From Vicinamibacterales bacterium (lineage in GTDB: Bacteria > Acidobacteriota > Vicinamibacteria > Vicinamibacterales > UBA8438): a DNA stretch of 64,000 bases. Location: positions 1 through 64,000 of the forward strand of contig CATQHX010000014.1 in assembly GCA_958296065.1 (NCBI GenBank). The letters run 5' to 3'. The notes beneath the pieces were generated by a model, which saw only the letters and a program-made list of their open reading frames with translations, was not told where the DNA came from and searched no databases. How positions within the stretch are numbered: the first letter of the stretch is position 1; each line of letters opens with the position of its first letter. Positions 43,241 through 51,923 of this stretch are shown here, piece by piece. A program made the translations under genes and the position numbers.

Positions 43241-43414
43241 TCACCGGCCGAAACCGGCCGGCGCGGCGGCAACCACGTACTCTCGCCCGGAGGCCTCCTG
43301 TCTGGCTCGAATGTCCCTGAACATCGCGTCAACGTCGTAGTTGAATCGGGCGGCGTACTCCTGCCGGATGGCCCGGAGTTCAGCGATGATCGGGTCCCTC
43401 TCCCTCGTCTCCAT
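43241..43414 (-). CDS. Small antitoxin-like protein
   Basis: ATG 43414 with GGAGGGG eight bases upstream gives 57 residues; the tracked start is 18 codons earlier and lacks a ribosome site. The sequence (RDPIIAELRAIRQEYAARFNYDVDAMFRDIRARQEASG) matches a widespread family of tiny helical proteins often found next to PIN or other toxin genes. No toxin gene is adjacent, so it is an orphan here. The strong ribosome site argues that it is real. Confidence 0.65.
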   Translation of the reverse strand: METRERDPIIAELRAIRQEYAARFNYDVDAMFRDIRARQEASGREYVVAAAPAGFGR

Positions 43415-43623
43415 GGTCGTACCCCTCCGTGAGTTACTGAACCATGCTGCACCGTGCTGCACAGCCACAGGTTGCCGTCACGTATCAAGGCAGCGATAGC
43501 AACGAATACAGTCAAGAAGCCCAGAATTTATTGAAGTCTCTGTCAGAACACGCCAGGTCCGCCCACGATTCCACCCACGCGGGACCGCCGCCTCCGGCCG
43601 GGAGCCGACGTTATCACCTGGGG

Positions 43624-43644
43624 TAACCGTTCGGTCGTGCCGGT
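43624..43644. repeat. 21-bp island-flanking direct repeat, left copy
   Basis: TAACCGTTCGGTCGTGCCGGT, identical and in the same orientation to 52235-52255. The two copies enclose 8.6 kb of accessory genes. Confidence 0.7.
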
Positions 43645-43652
43645 ATAGTGAA

Positions 43653-43692
43653 GTGGTCCCGCCTATGCGGAGTTCTGCATAGGCGGGACCAC
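43653..43692. other. Long perfect hairpin at the left island border
   Basis: GTGGTCCCGCCTATGC / GCATAGGCGGGACCAC, 16-bp perfect stem with 8-nt loop, extended by GTGA / TCAC after one mismatch. It starts 9 bp after the 21-bp repeat. It could be a terminator, a recombination-site arm or a transposon end. Confidence 0.6.
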
Positions 43693-43815
43693 CTCACCGG
43701 ACCACCTCGGCACGGTCGTCGCCTGGGGCCGCGGGGCAGTTGGGGTTCGACTCATGAACATCGGACGGCGCTGCTCGTAGTTGTTCGCAGCCGTGGGCGC
43801 TATCGGCACGGAGCG

Positions 43816-43821
43816 TAGAAT
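43816..43821 (+). promoter_or_regulatory. -10 box directly before the DUF5655 gene
   Basis: TAGAAT ends 6 nt before the ATG at 43828, which fits a leaderless transcript. No -35 match is visible at 16-18 bp. Confidence 0.35.
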
Positions 43822-43827
43822 CCCGGC

Positions 43828-44280
43828 ATGAGCGGTCAGGCCTGCTACCACTGCAACCAGTGGGTCGAGGAAGGCGAGGCGCACGACTGCTGGACGACGA
43901 CCGAGGCGGCGCTGACGGCCGACCTCTCGGAGGACCTACAGGAGGCCTGGGAGCGGTTGCGCGAGACCGCGGCCGAGTTGGGTGACCAACGAATCTACGC
44001 GTCGCACAAGTCGATCATGTTCGCGAGGGAGTCCTGCTACTTCTTCGTCCGACCGAAGCGGACCTTCCTTGAGCTGTGCGTCTTCCTCGGCCGCGCCATC
44101 GAGTCCCCGCAGGTGCGCCGTGTGGACCGCGTGTCGAAGTCCAAGCTGCGGCACACGATTCCCGTCCGCCATCGGGACGAGGTGGAGCCACCCATCACCG
44201 ACTGGCTGGCCGAGGCTTACGAGCTGTGCGGCGGGCCGTCCGTCTCGAAGTCGCAGCCGGGCGCCGGATCCGGGACGTAG
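43828..44280 (+). CDS. DUF5655 protein with N-terminal zinc-ribbon-like motif
   Basis: ATG 43828 gives 150 residues. The N-terminus has CYHCNQWVEEGEAHDCW, a possible Cys/His metal site. Residues 40-135 match DUF5655: LGDQRIYASHKSIMFARESCYFFVRPKRTFLELCVFLGR and the end of the domain DEVEPPITDWLAEAYEL. DUF5655 occurs as a small domain in proteins linked to DNA modification and defence loci; its activity is unknown. There is no clear ribosome site; a -10 box lies just before the start. Confidence 0.78.
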   Translation: MSGQACYHCNQWVEEGEAHDCWTTTEAALTADLSEDLQEAWERLRETAAELGDQRIYASHKSIMFARESCYFFVRPKRTFLELCVFLGRAIESPQVRRVDRVSKSKLRHTIPVRHRDEVEPPITDWLAEAYELCGGPSVSKSQPGAGSGT

Positions 44281-44617
44281 TCCGCGATCGGGCGGCATCG
44301 GGGATGACGGCAATGATCTACATGCCCACCAGCGCGGCGGTCGCCGAGGCGACACGGCTGCGGGCGACGTCGTCGAGCGCGGCCAGACTGGCGTCCCGGC
44401 TGGCCGGATCTCGCCCGACGTGCAGGCGTGGATCGAGCAACACAGCGGCGCGCCGAGGCTGCTCGACGATGCCGCGACGGACGTCGATTTCGGACGCCCC
44501 GTTGGGGTCGAGGGGTGGGGATCTGGTACGCGACGGTGGCCGGGCGAGGAGACCCCTCCGAGGTCGATGGTATGCTCCCGCGACGGGTCCGTGCGGACTG
44601 GAAGGGGAACGCTGTCA
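44281..44617. other. Gap before the nuclease-like gene
   Basis: 337 bp. The frame used by the downstream gene stays open here (segment ISPDVQAWIEQHSGAPRLLDDAATDVDFG), but neither this nor the competing frame starting IYMPTSAAVAEATRL resembles a known protein. I see no RNA gene or repeat. Confidence 0.4.
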
Positions 44618-46258
44618 TTGAGTCTGCTGGGACATCTCGTACCCGGGTGGCACCCGGAGCGCGCGGCGACAATCGCGCTCGCTCACATTCTCGACCTTGA
44701 TGCCTCTCCGGGCATGGCGTCGGCGTTCGTCGATCTCGTCGGGGAGACGGGCTCCCTCAATTTCGAGCCGGATCGCATCGCCAGCGACCCCGACCAGAAG
44801 GACGACAGCCGGCCGGACGTGACGATCTACGACGCAACGGGGAAACGGCGCGTGTTCCTGGAGGCTACGTTCTGGGAGGGCGTGCCCGCGGCGCAGCCCG
44901 TTGAGTATCTCCGCAAGCTTTCCGGCGACCTGCCTTCGGGCCTCGTGTACATCACACCGCGAAAGCGGGTTCAGTCCCTGTGGGATGTCCTGCACCAGAG
45001 GTGCGCGGGCAATCTGGAGATCGAAGTCGAGGACGAACCGCTGACGAACGAAGCGGTCCGGGCGCGAGTCGGCCCTCGTGTGCTCCTGGTTGCGAGCTGG
45101 GCATACGTGCTCGAGACCCTGCAGCGCGTCGCCGAGCATCCGGCCGTCGAACAGGACATCGTCCAGCTTCGAGGCCTCGCGAAACGGATGGAGACGGCGG
45201 CGTTCCTGCCGCTGGGGAAGGACGAGGTCGCCGACGCGGCGCTCGCACGCCGCCTGCTCTGTTACCGCGACCTGGTCCACACGATCGCGGGGCGACTCAA
45301 GGAGGACGGGCTGGCGACGGACGTGAAGTACAGCCAGCCTTCCTTCCGGATGCGGCGCGACGAGGGCTGCGCCATGCGCGTGCACGGCAGGTTCGATCTG
45401 CGGTTCGGCATCGAGCTCGGCGCCTGGCGCGATTCCGGAATCACGCCGCTCTGGTGTGTCCTGACTGGGTCGGAGTCCTTCAGCACGCTCGGGCACTGGC
45501 TGCGGATCAAGCAGCGTTTCGATGGCGTGCGATCGTACGGCGACTGGTTGTACATACCCGTTCGGCTGAAGACCGGTGTCGACGAAGCGGCTGTGGTCGA
45601 CGATGCGGTCGACAGGATGCGCGGCATCGCAGACGTGCTGCTGGACGTGTTCAAGAACCGGCCTCCGGCCCACCCCGCGCCGATCGCGCGCCGGAGCGTC
45701 CTGGCGGAGGTCATTCCTGAGGTCATGCAACGCGAACCGGCGGTCACGCAAGCGTTGCACTACATTCTCGAGGCGTCATCCGACCTCGCCCGGACGTTCG
45801 TCGAGTTGCTGGAGGGCGGGCGGTTCGAAATCGGGCGGATCGGAAGCGAGTGGTTCTACGCGAAGGGGGTCAAGCCGGATCTGTCGATCCACGACACGGG
45901 GGAGACATGCCGGATGTTCGTGGAGAACAAGTTCGACGCGCCGCTGACCCCGGGACAGCCAGTCGGCTATCTGAAAGCGCTTGATCCCCACCCCGCGTCG
46001 GTCCTTGCCTTCATCGCACCGGAGCACCGGATCGACGACCTGTGGAAGGAGTTGAAGGGGAAGTGTACCGCCGCGAAACTCGAACTCGCGGAGGATTCTC
46101 GGACGGTCGACCGTCGCCGGATACGGGTCGACAAGCGCACCATGCTCATCACGAGCTGGAAGCGGGTGCTCGACGCGCTGCAGGAGGCCGCGGCGAAGCG
46201 CGGCCTCTCGGCCACCGAACAGGAAATCGTCCAACTCCGCAGCCTTACGGGACGGTGA
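44618..46258 (+). CDS. Duplicated PD-(D/E)XK-nuclease-like protein (A-B-A architecture)
   Basis: The start chosen is TTG 44618 with AAGGGGA nine bases before it, because homology between the internal repeats begins there; the tracked ORF starts inside DUF5655. The 546-residue protein has module A at 1-190 and again at 357-546, separated by module B (200-345). Each A has a nuclease-type core: RPDVTIYD with LEATFW in the first (E-x-T, catalytic Lys lost) and KPDLSIHD with VENKF in the second (D421, E436-N-K438, intact). Each A ends EQ(D/E)IVQLR. Module B is repeated alone in the next gene. It is probably a DNA or RNA nuclease of a defence system; cutting activity is inferred only from motifs. 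Confidence 0.78.
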   Translation: MSLLGHLVPGWHPERAATIALAHILDLDASPGMASAFVDLVGETGSLNFEPDRIASDPDQKDDSRPDVTIYDATGKRRVFLEATFWEGVPAAQPVEYLRKLSGDLPSGLVYITPRKRVQSLWDVLHQRCAGNLEIEVEDEPLTNEAVRARVGPRVLLVASWAYVLETLQRVAEHPAVEQDIVQLRGLAKRMETAAFLPLGKDEVADAALARRLLCYRDLVHTIAGRLKEDGLATDVKYSQPSFRMRRDEGCAMRVHGRFDLRFGIELGAWRDSGITPLWCVLTGSESFSTLGHWLRIKQRFDGVRSYGDWLYIPVRLKTGVDEAAVVDDAVDRMRGIADVLLDVFKNRPPAHPAPIARRSVLAEVIPEVMQREPAVTQALHYILEASSDLARTFVELLEGGRFEIGRIGSEWFYAKGVKPDLSIHDTGETCRMFVENKFDAPLTPGQPVGYLKALDPHPASVLAFIAPEHRIDDLWKELKGKCTAAKLELAEDSRTVDRRRIRVDKRTMLITSWKRVLDALQEAAAKRGLSATEQEIVQLRSLTGR

Positions 46259-46264
46259 AATCGG

Positions 46265-46720
46265 ATGACGACCGACGTGTTCTCGCCACTGAGCGCGGTC
46301 GAGCTGACGGACGCGCGCGTGCCACGTCGTCTGCTCAACTACGGCGGGTTGATCGATCCGATCGCGGACAGGCTGGTCGCGGATCCGGCCGCCGGCACGA
46401 CAGCGGCGAATGTCCGTCAGTTCGGTCGCTGGTTGAGGGTCCACGACAAGTTCGACGTTCACCTCGTCGTTAGCCTCACCCTGTGGCGCAACCACGGAGT
46501 CACGCCGTTGTGGTGCAACTGCCATACGCCCGAGGGCGTGGCGCGCCGGCTTCAAGCGCGGTTCGATGGCGCGCGGGTAGAGGAGGGTACGGGCGGTTGG
46601 CTCAACCTGTGCATTCCGATCCGCCTCGCCACCGGCGTCGAGCGGGACCGCGTCGTCGGCGATGCCGTGCGGCAGATGCGCACGATTACGGACGAGTTGA
46701 GGGATGCGCCGTCCGGTTGA
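46265..46720 (+). CDS. Stand-alone module B protein following the nuclease-like gene
   Basis: The 151-residue product aligns with residues 195-345 of the upstream protein: ARVPRRLLNYGGLIDPIADRL versus ADAALARRLLCYRDLVHTIAGRL, and NHGVTPLWC versus DSGITPLWC, plus LNLCIPIRLATGVE versus LYIPVRLKTGVD. It is in the same frame as that gene, separated only by TGA and two codons. So the ancestral protein was A-B-A-B and a stop has split off the last module. It may still act as a subunit. Start: ATG 46265, with no clear ribosome site other than translational coupling. Confidence 0.78.
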   Translation: MTTDVFSPLSAVELTDARVPRRLLNYGGLIDPIADRLVADPAAGTTAANVRQFGRWLRVHDKFDVHLVVSLTLWRNHGVTPLWCNCHTPEGVARRLQARFDGARVEEGTGGWLNLCIPIRLATGVERDRVVGDAVRQMRTITDELRDAPSG

Positions 46721-47650
46721 GGTTGGACGTCGCTGCGACCTAATTCCTCGACGCCGGCCGGGCTGCTTGGCGTACGCATGCGCGCATTCGGCTGGGGGCG
46801 CCGCCGAACTCACGCAACGCGACGATCGCCGTGTGGATCTCGCCGCCGGCAGCGGACGTGGGGGCGTTCTCCGTGCCGCGCCCGGTGCGCCGCGTGCCAC
46901 AGCGGGTACGAACTGCTCGGCGTTCCAGCGTTGCAGACTGCGCAATTCCCAGATTGATCGGGCTGGTCGAACCGGACCCCACGTGCGACAGAACGCCTGA
47001 GGTCTTCCACTGCCTGTACACGACCAGCGGCTTTCGCACCGAACTCCCACGGATCGCCACATCGTGTGGCGCACCGACGGCTGCAGATAACGCTCTCGAC
47101 GACTCTCGACGGCAGGGGCCTTCCGAACAGGCATCCCGCAATTTACCTGACAGCGCCCTGACAGCGCCCCCAAAACCTGCCTGAACCGAGAACGGCGCTA
47201 CTACGCATATCCACGCCCCGCTCATCCCCTCAATGGACGGGTCAAAACCGTCCGGTATGACCAGCTGGTCATACTGGCCGGTTTTGGGTGTCCACCGAGG
47301 CTCATTCAGCCCCTGCGAAGAGTTCTATGCTGTACCCTGCTGTACCCCCCCAACGTAAATCAAACGTAAATCGGGGACTGCCCAGCACGCCCCACACCTC
47401 AAACGTCCGCTGGGCTCCGTTCAGCCCCAAGCCTCTATGCGGCGGCGGAACCGCCGGGCCGTCCTCCCGTCCTCGGTCAGAAGGCGGGGCATCAAACGCG
47501 CGATGACAAACGCCCGAGAAGAATCTCGAAGAAATGACGCAAGCAGGCGGAGGCCGAACAGACTGACGAAACCGGGGTCCCTTTTCAAGTTGCCATTTCC
47601 ACGTGATCGGCGGGAAGCACGGCGGCCCGCGGCCTTCCAGGGTCAACTGC
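46721..47650. other. 930-bp gap with one palindrome and no clear gene
   Basis: Base composition is more even than in the flanks and all ORFs look random. The only ordered feature is the nested palindrome at 47244-47285. It is the spacer between the convergent nuclease-like and AlkB-fusion transcription units. Confidence 0.5.
47244..47285. promoter_or_regulatory. Nested palindrome: operator or bidirectional terminator
   Basis: A perfect 20-bp palindrome GTATGACCAGCTGGTCATAC lies inside outer arms AAAACCG / CGGTTTT. The outer arms give a run of T on either strand, as in bidirectional terminators, whereas the central dyad resembles a dimeric-repressor site. No antitoxin gene follows. Confidence 0.55.
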
Positions 47651-49819
47651 TCATGTACGAACGAGCACATTGCGGAACGTCAGCGAAATGCGGCGTCCGC
47701 GCTTCACGCGGCCTGGCTCATGCCTTCGTTTTGGTATTTCATGCGTCCAGTCGTATCGTGCGTCGCCCGTCATTATCGCCGCACTGCGCCGTTCAAGCCG
47801 CTGGAGCACCTTGCGTCCCCGCTTCTTCTTCTCGCGAAACACTATTTCCCAGGATTCCAGCAGACTGATCATGGCGATGCCGTCGGCGAAACTCTGTTCA
47901 CTGTCGACATGTCGGCTGATGCCCTGGTTACCGACGTATTCGTTGACGATGACCTGATCCGGAACGTCGGACAGCATGCCTTTCGAGACTAGACGTTGGG
48001 CCAGACGGGCGGCCCATGGCGGCAGCGGACCGAGGCGCATCGAAGAATCGATCTGCCGCGCCTTGTAATCGTACCGCCAGCCGTAATGCTGAACGCGACG
48101 CTGCAGCTCCGAGCTCCAATCGGACTGATCGATAACCCGGACGACGTCGCCTTCTTCGCCTTCACTCAAGAAGTCGGTCACGTACCGGAGGCCGGGCACA
48201 TCGACGGTCTGGCCATGCCCCCTGGCGACTGGCGGGTCCGGCAGCCTTCCGGCCTCCACCGCCACGGCGCGTCGAAACGATTCCACGTCGAGAACTTCTT
48301 CGCAGAGGGCTGCGGTCGGCACGCGCATCCGCACCGGTCCCCGAACATCCAGTCGCCGTTCGGAATCGCCCAGAACGGTCAGGACGCCGGAACCCGATAA
48401 CGGAATCCGTGCATCCGCCAGAACAATCTCCCGGTGCACACAGGACCACGCCTTCTTCCCGGCGACCGCCTGCGCTTTTCGTTTCACCGCTGCGTCGTCG
48501 AAATCGGCCGTGAACCACTTCCCCCGCGCCTTCTCCGGCTTTCGAGCGAATTCCCGGCCGTCCCAGGACAGGACGAACTCGCCGCTGTCCCTGCGCCACT
48601 CCGGCGCTTCCGCGGTCATGGACGGCCAGTCGATGTCCTGTCCGTCGCCAGCGCAAGCGCGCAGGGCGAGTATCGAGAGCAGCTCGCGCTGAAGAGCGCC
48701 GCCGCGGAACTGCGTGTCCAGCCCCCGGTACCCGTGGAGAAGCCCGCATAACGCAGCGGCCGACCATGCCACGGCGGGCGGCAGGTCCGGTCGGTCCCGG
48801 AACCAGGTCTTGAAGGCGCCCGGCTCCGAACGGGTCAGCACCAGTTGCAGTGCAAGTCCCACCGGACCTGCCCGCCAGTCGTCGAAGTGAATCGTCGACT
48901 CCGCACGCAGGACACGGTGCGTGTCATGAAGCCAAGTGGACATCGCTTCCGACGCGGCCGGGAGTCCTCCGAATCGTAGTGCTCCCGTCTTGATTCGCTC
49001 CGCGCGCTCGCGCGGTCCGATGGGACGTTCGGCCGACCGATCCCGAAAAACGTCCACGGCCGCCCGCCAGAGGCACTCGTCGACGCCGGCCGGCGGCGGA
49101 TCGTCCGACGGCCGCATCCAGGGCGGGCCTCTCCACCATCCGGCTTCGACTTCTGCTGCAGCTTCCGGCAGTCGTGCCCGATCGGACGCCAGGCTCGCCT
49201 TGAGCAAGTCCAGCCACGGATCGATCCGGGGCACGGCCCATACGGCCATGCTCATGGCGCCGTGTATCGCGTCTTCGTCCCCCGGAACGACGAACGTGGA
49301 CGACACCTCGGGCAGTACATCGGCAAACTCGACGGCTTCCTCTGAATCAGCACCAACCCGGAGTGCGGTTACGGCAAGATCGACGTTCGAAACGCTCCGA
49401 GCCAACCCTTCGAGACGCTGGCGCTCCTCCTCGGTCGATATCGAAATCCCGCAAAAGGCGAAGGCAGGAAGCGCCCCCGGCCAGTACAACGCTTCATCCG
49501 TCGCCTCGATCTCTCTGAGGCAGCAAGACACCCATCTCTGGCCCCGACGGACCGAAACCGCAAGAGCCGGCAGCTTCGCGGCATCCAGCCTGATGCGTAC
49601 AACGATGGGATGACCACCCGGTGCGTCGGTTTGCTCCACGGCGTACGTGCCGACACCAATCAGTACGCCGGCGGTTGACTGCAGAGGACGCAGCCAGCCA
49701 TCGGCCAGCGCCCCGAATAACCGCCGGTGGTCGGTGGCGAGTCCTAACCAGCGCGACCCGCCTTCCCACGCTCCGGCGTCTGGAAACGGCATGGCGATCT
49801 GGCCGTCGGGAAGAGTCAT
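47651..49819 (-). CDS. Large protein with C-terminal AlkB-like 2OG-Fe(II) dioxygenase
   Basis: ATG 49819 overlaps the helicase stop (ATGA) and has GGAGAG upstream. The 722-residue protein has an unrecognised N-terminal 500 residues: a beta-rich start, then a helical region (MSMAVWAVPRIDPWLDLLKAS) and a second one (AWSAAALCGLLHGYRGLDTQFRGG). The last 200 residues are AlkB/ALKBH-like: YVTDFLSEGEE, VIVNEYVGNQGISRHVDSEQSFADGI with the HxD pair, then DWTHEIP with the distal His and RRISLTFRNV with the 2OG-binding Arg. This domain demethylates nucleic acids in known members. It is the last gene of a three-gene operon with a methyltransferase and a helicase. Confidence 0.82.
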   Translation of the reverse strand: MTLPDGQIAMPFPDAGAWEGGSRWLGLATDHRRLFGALADGWLRPLQSTAGVLIGVGTYAVEQTDAPGGHPIVVRIRLDAAKLPALAVSVRRGQRWVSCCLREIEATDEALYWPGALPAFAFCGISISTEEERQRLEGLARSVSNVDLAVTALRVGADSEEAVEFADVLPEVSSTFVVPGDEDAIHGAMSMAVWAVPRIDPWLDLLKASLASDRARLPEAAAEVEAGWWRGPPWMRPSDDPPPAGVDECLWRAAVDVFRDRSAERPIGPRERAERIKTGALRFGGLPAASEAMSTWLHDTHRVLRAESTIHFDDWRAGPVGLALQLVLTRSEPGAFKTWFRDRPDLPPAVAWSAAALCGLLHGYRGLDTQFRGGALQRELLSILALRACAGDGQDIDWPSMTAEAPEWRRDSGEFVLSWDGREFARKPEKARGKWFTADFDDAAVKRKAQAVAGKKAWSCVHREIVLADARIPLSGSGVLTVLGDSERRLDVRGPVRMRVPTAALCEEVLDVESFRRAVAVEAGRLPDPPVARGHGQTVDVPGLRYVTDFLSEGEEGDVVRVIDQSDWSSELQRRVQHYGWRYDYKARQIDSSMRLGPLPPWAARLAQRLVSKGMLSDVPDQVIVNEYVGNQGISRHVDSEQSFADGIAMISLLESWEIVFREKKKRGRKVLQRLERRSAAIMTGDARYDWTHEIPKRRHEPGRVKRGRRISLTFRNVLVRT

Positions 49820-50967
49820 GATCTCTCCAGGATGTCCGGACCCGGCAACTCGCTGGCGGCCGCAGGCACCAGATCGTGCGGACCGTACACGAGAAACAGG
49901 TTGTCTCGCGCTCGGGTGCACATCATGTACATGGCACGCCGCTCCGCGTCCGTCGTGCATGGGATGAAGTTGTCCAGCTCCAGGACGAATACGGTGTCGA
50001 ATTCCTGCCCCTTTGCCGATTCCTTGTTCAATATCGTCACGCCGGGTGTGAGCAGGCTGATTTCGTCGTCGTTTCCCCGCGACGATTCGTACATATCGAC
50101 GCGGCTGTTGCTCGGTAGAATCCTGGACAATCTGGAGCACAAGTCACTACCGGTCGGATTGCGGTTAACGATGACGCCCACACTGCCGCCGCGTGTCTTG
50201 CACCAGTTGGACACGAAAGCCGCAGTGGATTCGAGATCCCGCGATAGAACAAGACGCGGAGGCTGACCGGACGGAGGCCGGAGCACGGTAGCAACGGGCA
50301 GGCGACCGTCGTGGAAATGCTCCGCCAATCTGGCGATCTCGGGCGTATTCCGGTGATTCCGCGTCAGGATGATCGGGTCGGGCAGACCTGCGGCCTTCTT
50401 GATCTGCTCAAGCGTCGTACGTCGATCGCCGACCGCCTGATCATCATCCGCGAACACGGTCATCATCCTGGAGACATGCCGGGCAGCGTATTCGAAGAAC
50501 CCCGCCGGAAGGTCCTGTCCTTCGTCCACTACCAAGTGCTCCCTGTCAGGCGAAGCGTGACCATGTTCACGGAGCACCTCCGACATGGCATCCCAATCGT
50601 ACGCGTACTGGTCATGAGGAACATTCGGCGGCGGAGAGCCCGTGCGGCGCCTGTAGTCTTTGCTGACGAAGCTGTGCATCGTGAACGCGTCCGGGTCACC
50701 GCCACCGTCGACGAGAGATTCCTCTGCCCCGTCCTCGCGGATGAGGTTCAGCAGGCGTCGGAGCATGCGGTTGAAAGTGACGATCGCCACCGACGACACG
50801 TCGCCGTCCTGCATTGCTGTCCTCGCCCGCTGCACGGCAAGGACCGTCTTGCCTGAACCCGGAGGTCCCACTACGAACAGCGACTGGTCGAGTGGGTACT
50901 CCAGGACCTCAAGCTGTTCCGATTCCGCCGCAAGTTCGTCCCAGGTTGGAAGCCGCATTCCATTCAT
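49816..50967 (-). CDS. Short SF1 (UvrD-like) helicase/ATPase
   Basis: ATG 50965-50967 overlaps the methyltransferase stop (ATGA) and this gene's stop overlaps the next start. The 383-residue protein has Walker A VVGPPGSGKTVLAVQ, motif II LVVDEGQDLP, motif III ADDDQAVGDRRTTL, motif IV-like ILTRNHRNTPEIARLAE and UvrD_C_2-type motif V/VI (ILNKESAKGQEFDTVFVLEL, MYMMCTRARDNLFLVYG). It lacks the large 1B/2B domains of UvrD, as in compact defence-island helicases. It probably translocates on single-stranded nucleic acid to serve the flanking modifying enzymes. Confidence 0.87.
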   Translation of the reverse strand: MNGMRLPTWDELAAESEQLEVLEYPLDQSLFVVGPPGSGKTVLAVQRARTAMQDGDVSSVAIVTFNRMLRRLLNLIREDGAEESLVDGGGDPDAFTMHSFVSKDYRRRTGSPPPNVPHDQYAYDWDAMSEVLREHGHASPDREHLVVDEGQDLPAGFFEYAARHVSRMMTVFADDDQAVGDRRTTLEQIKKAAGLPDPIILTRNHRNTPEIARLAEHFHDGRLPVATVLRPPSGQPPRLVLSRDLESTAAFVSNWCKTRGGSVGVIVNRNPTGSDLCSRLSRILPSNSRVDMYESSRGNDDEISLLTPGVTILNKESAKGQEFDTVFVLELDNFIPCTTDAERRAMYMMCTRARDNLFLVYGPHDLVPAAASELPGPDILERS

Positions 50968-51923
50968 CCGAGTCTCAGAGTCTTTCGCGACGGGCGGTGA
51001 AATAACGCGTACCGGAGCCGGCGGTTCTTCACCGCGGGCCCCCTTTCGACGTCGATGTCACCCACTTCGTCGACCTGCAGTTCGAAGCCGCGGTCGTGTA
51101 GCATCGAACAGAAGATCAGAAACTGGCGGTTCGCATCGTCTCTGGCCGAATTCGTGTACAGGACCGAGACGAGACCACGCCCCAACCTCGGAAGCAGTTC
51201 GTCCAGATCAGCAACGAGCGTTTCGACGTCCAACGTCGGGCTCGCAAAGAGATAGGACACGATGACGAGAACCGGACGCCAGCCGGGCCGATCGTCCCAG
51301 GGCACGGTCTGGATATTTGTCGCCCAACGGCAACGGATTCGCGGCAACTCATGAACCTGCTCCGCAGCGAGTGCAAGCCGCGCGCCAAGCCGGTGCATCG
51401 CTTGTGACCGGTCCACTCCGACGTAGTCCAACCGCGCGTCTTCATCGAACCGGCCTGCGATGGCCAGCCCACCCGTGAACGGTCCGCAGCCGAGATCGAC
51501 GACGATGAGGTCTCGGGGCCGGTCGGTGCCGCCGAACAACCGGCCGAATGCCGTGACCAGTTCTTCGAGATGCCCGAGTTGGAAGAAGTGTGCGTAGAGA
51601 AGAACCCGATCGTCGGGAGACAGGTCCCTCCATGGTTCGTCGAAATCCGCCTGGCCCCAACCGGCGGCTCCGCGCTTCGCCTCGTCAGGACTGACTCCCA
51701 GGACGGTTCCCATCGTGGTTCGCGGATCGTTCATCACCCGATCCGTCACCTCCGAGCGTCGCAGTCTCCTCAGCCATTTAGGCAGCATCGGATTCGGTTC
51801 TCCACTGAACTCGCCCGCCCCAAGTCCGCCTTCATCGCACGGTCCCGACGCTGACGCGCGAAACCCGGCCTCCACCGCTGCCCGCATGTCTGAAGCGTCG
51901 AGACCGGAGTGTAGACAGAGCAT
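50964..51923 (-). CDS. SAM-dependent methyltransferase of the helicase/AlkB operon
   Basis: ATG 51923 has GAGG eight bases upstream; the tracked ORF starts 70 codons earlier without support. The 319-residue protein has a helical N-terminal 150 residues and a Rossmann methyltransferase domain (LIVVDLGCGPFTGGLAIAGRF, DYVGVDRSQAMHRLGARL). There is no obvious DPPY/NPPF motif, so a base-N6 DNA methyltransferase is unlikely; an RNA or protein substrate is possible. The C-terminal strand region (RRLRYALFHRPSRKTL) is intact. First gene of the operon; the 310 bp upstream carry no gene and presumably its promoter. Confidence 0.78.
   Translation of the reverse strand: MLCLHSGLDASDMRAAVEAGFRASASGPCDEGGLGAGEFSGEPNPMLPKWLRRLRRSEVTDRVMNDPRTTMGTVLGVSPDEAKRGAAGWGQADFDEPWRDLSPDDRVLLYAHFFQLGHLEELVTAFGRLFGGTDRPRDLIVVDLGCGPFTGGLAIAGRFDEDARLDYVGVDRSQAMHRLGARLALAAEQVHELPRIRCRWATNIQTVPWDDRPGWRPVLVIVSYLFASPTLDVETLVADLDELLPRLGRGLVSVLYTNSARDDANRQFLIFCSMLHDRGFELQVDEVGDIDVERGPAVKNRRLRYALFHRPSRKTLRLG

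Larger units (their letters stand above)
43415..43827. other. Gap with island-border repeat and strong hairpin
   Basis: 413 bp without a gene. It holds the left 21-bp direct repeat (43624-43644), the 16-bp-stem hairpin at 43653-43692 and the -10 box of the DUF5655 gene. Confidence 0.5.

Noticed and set aside
43741-43765. ggttcgactc motif as a tRNA T-arm
   Set aside because: No acceptor stem, D-arm or anticodon stem can be placed around it.
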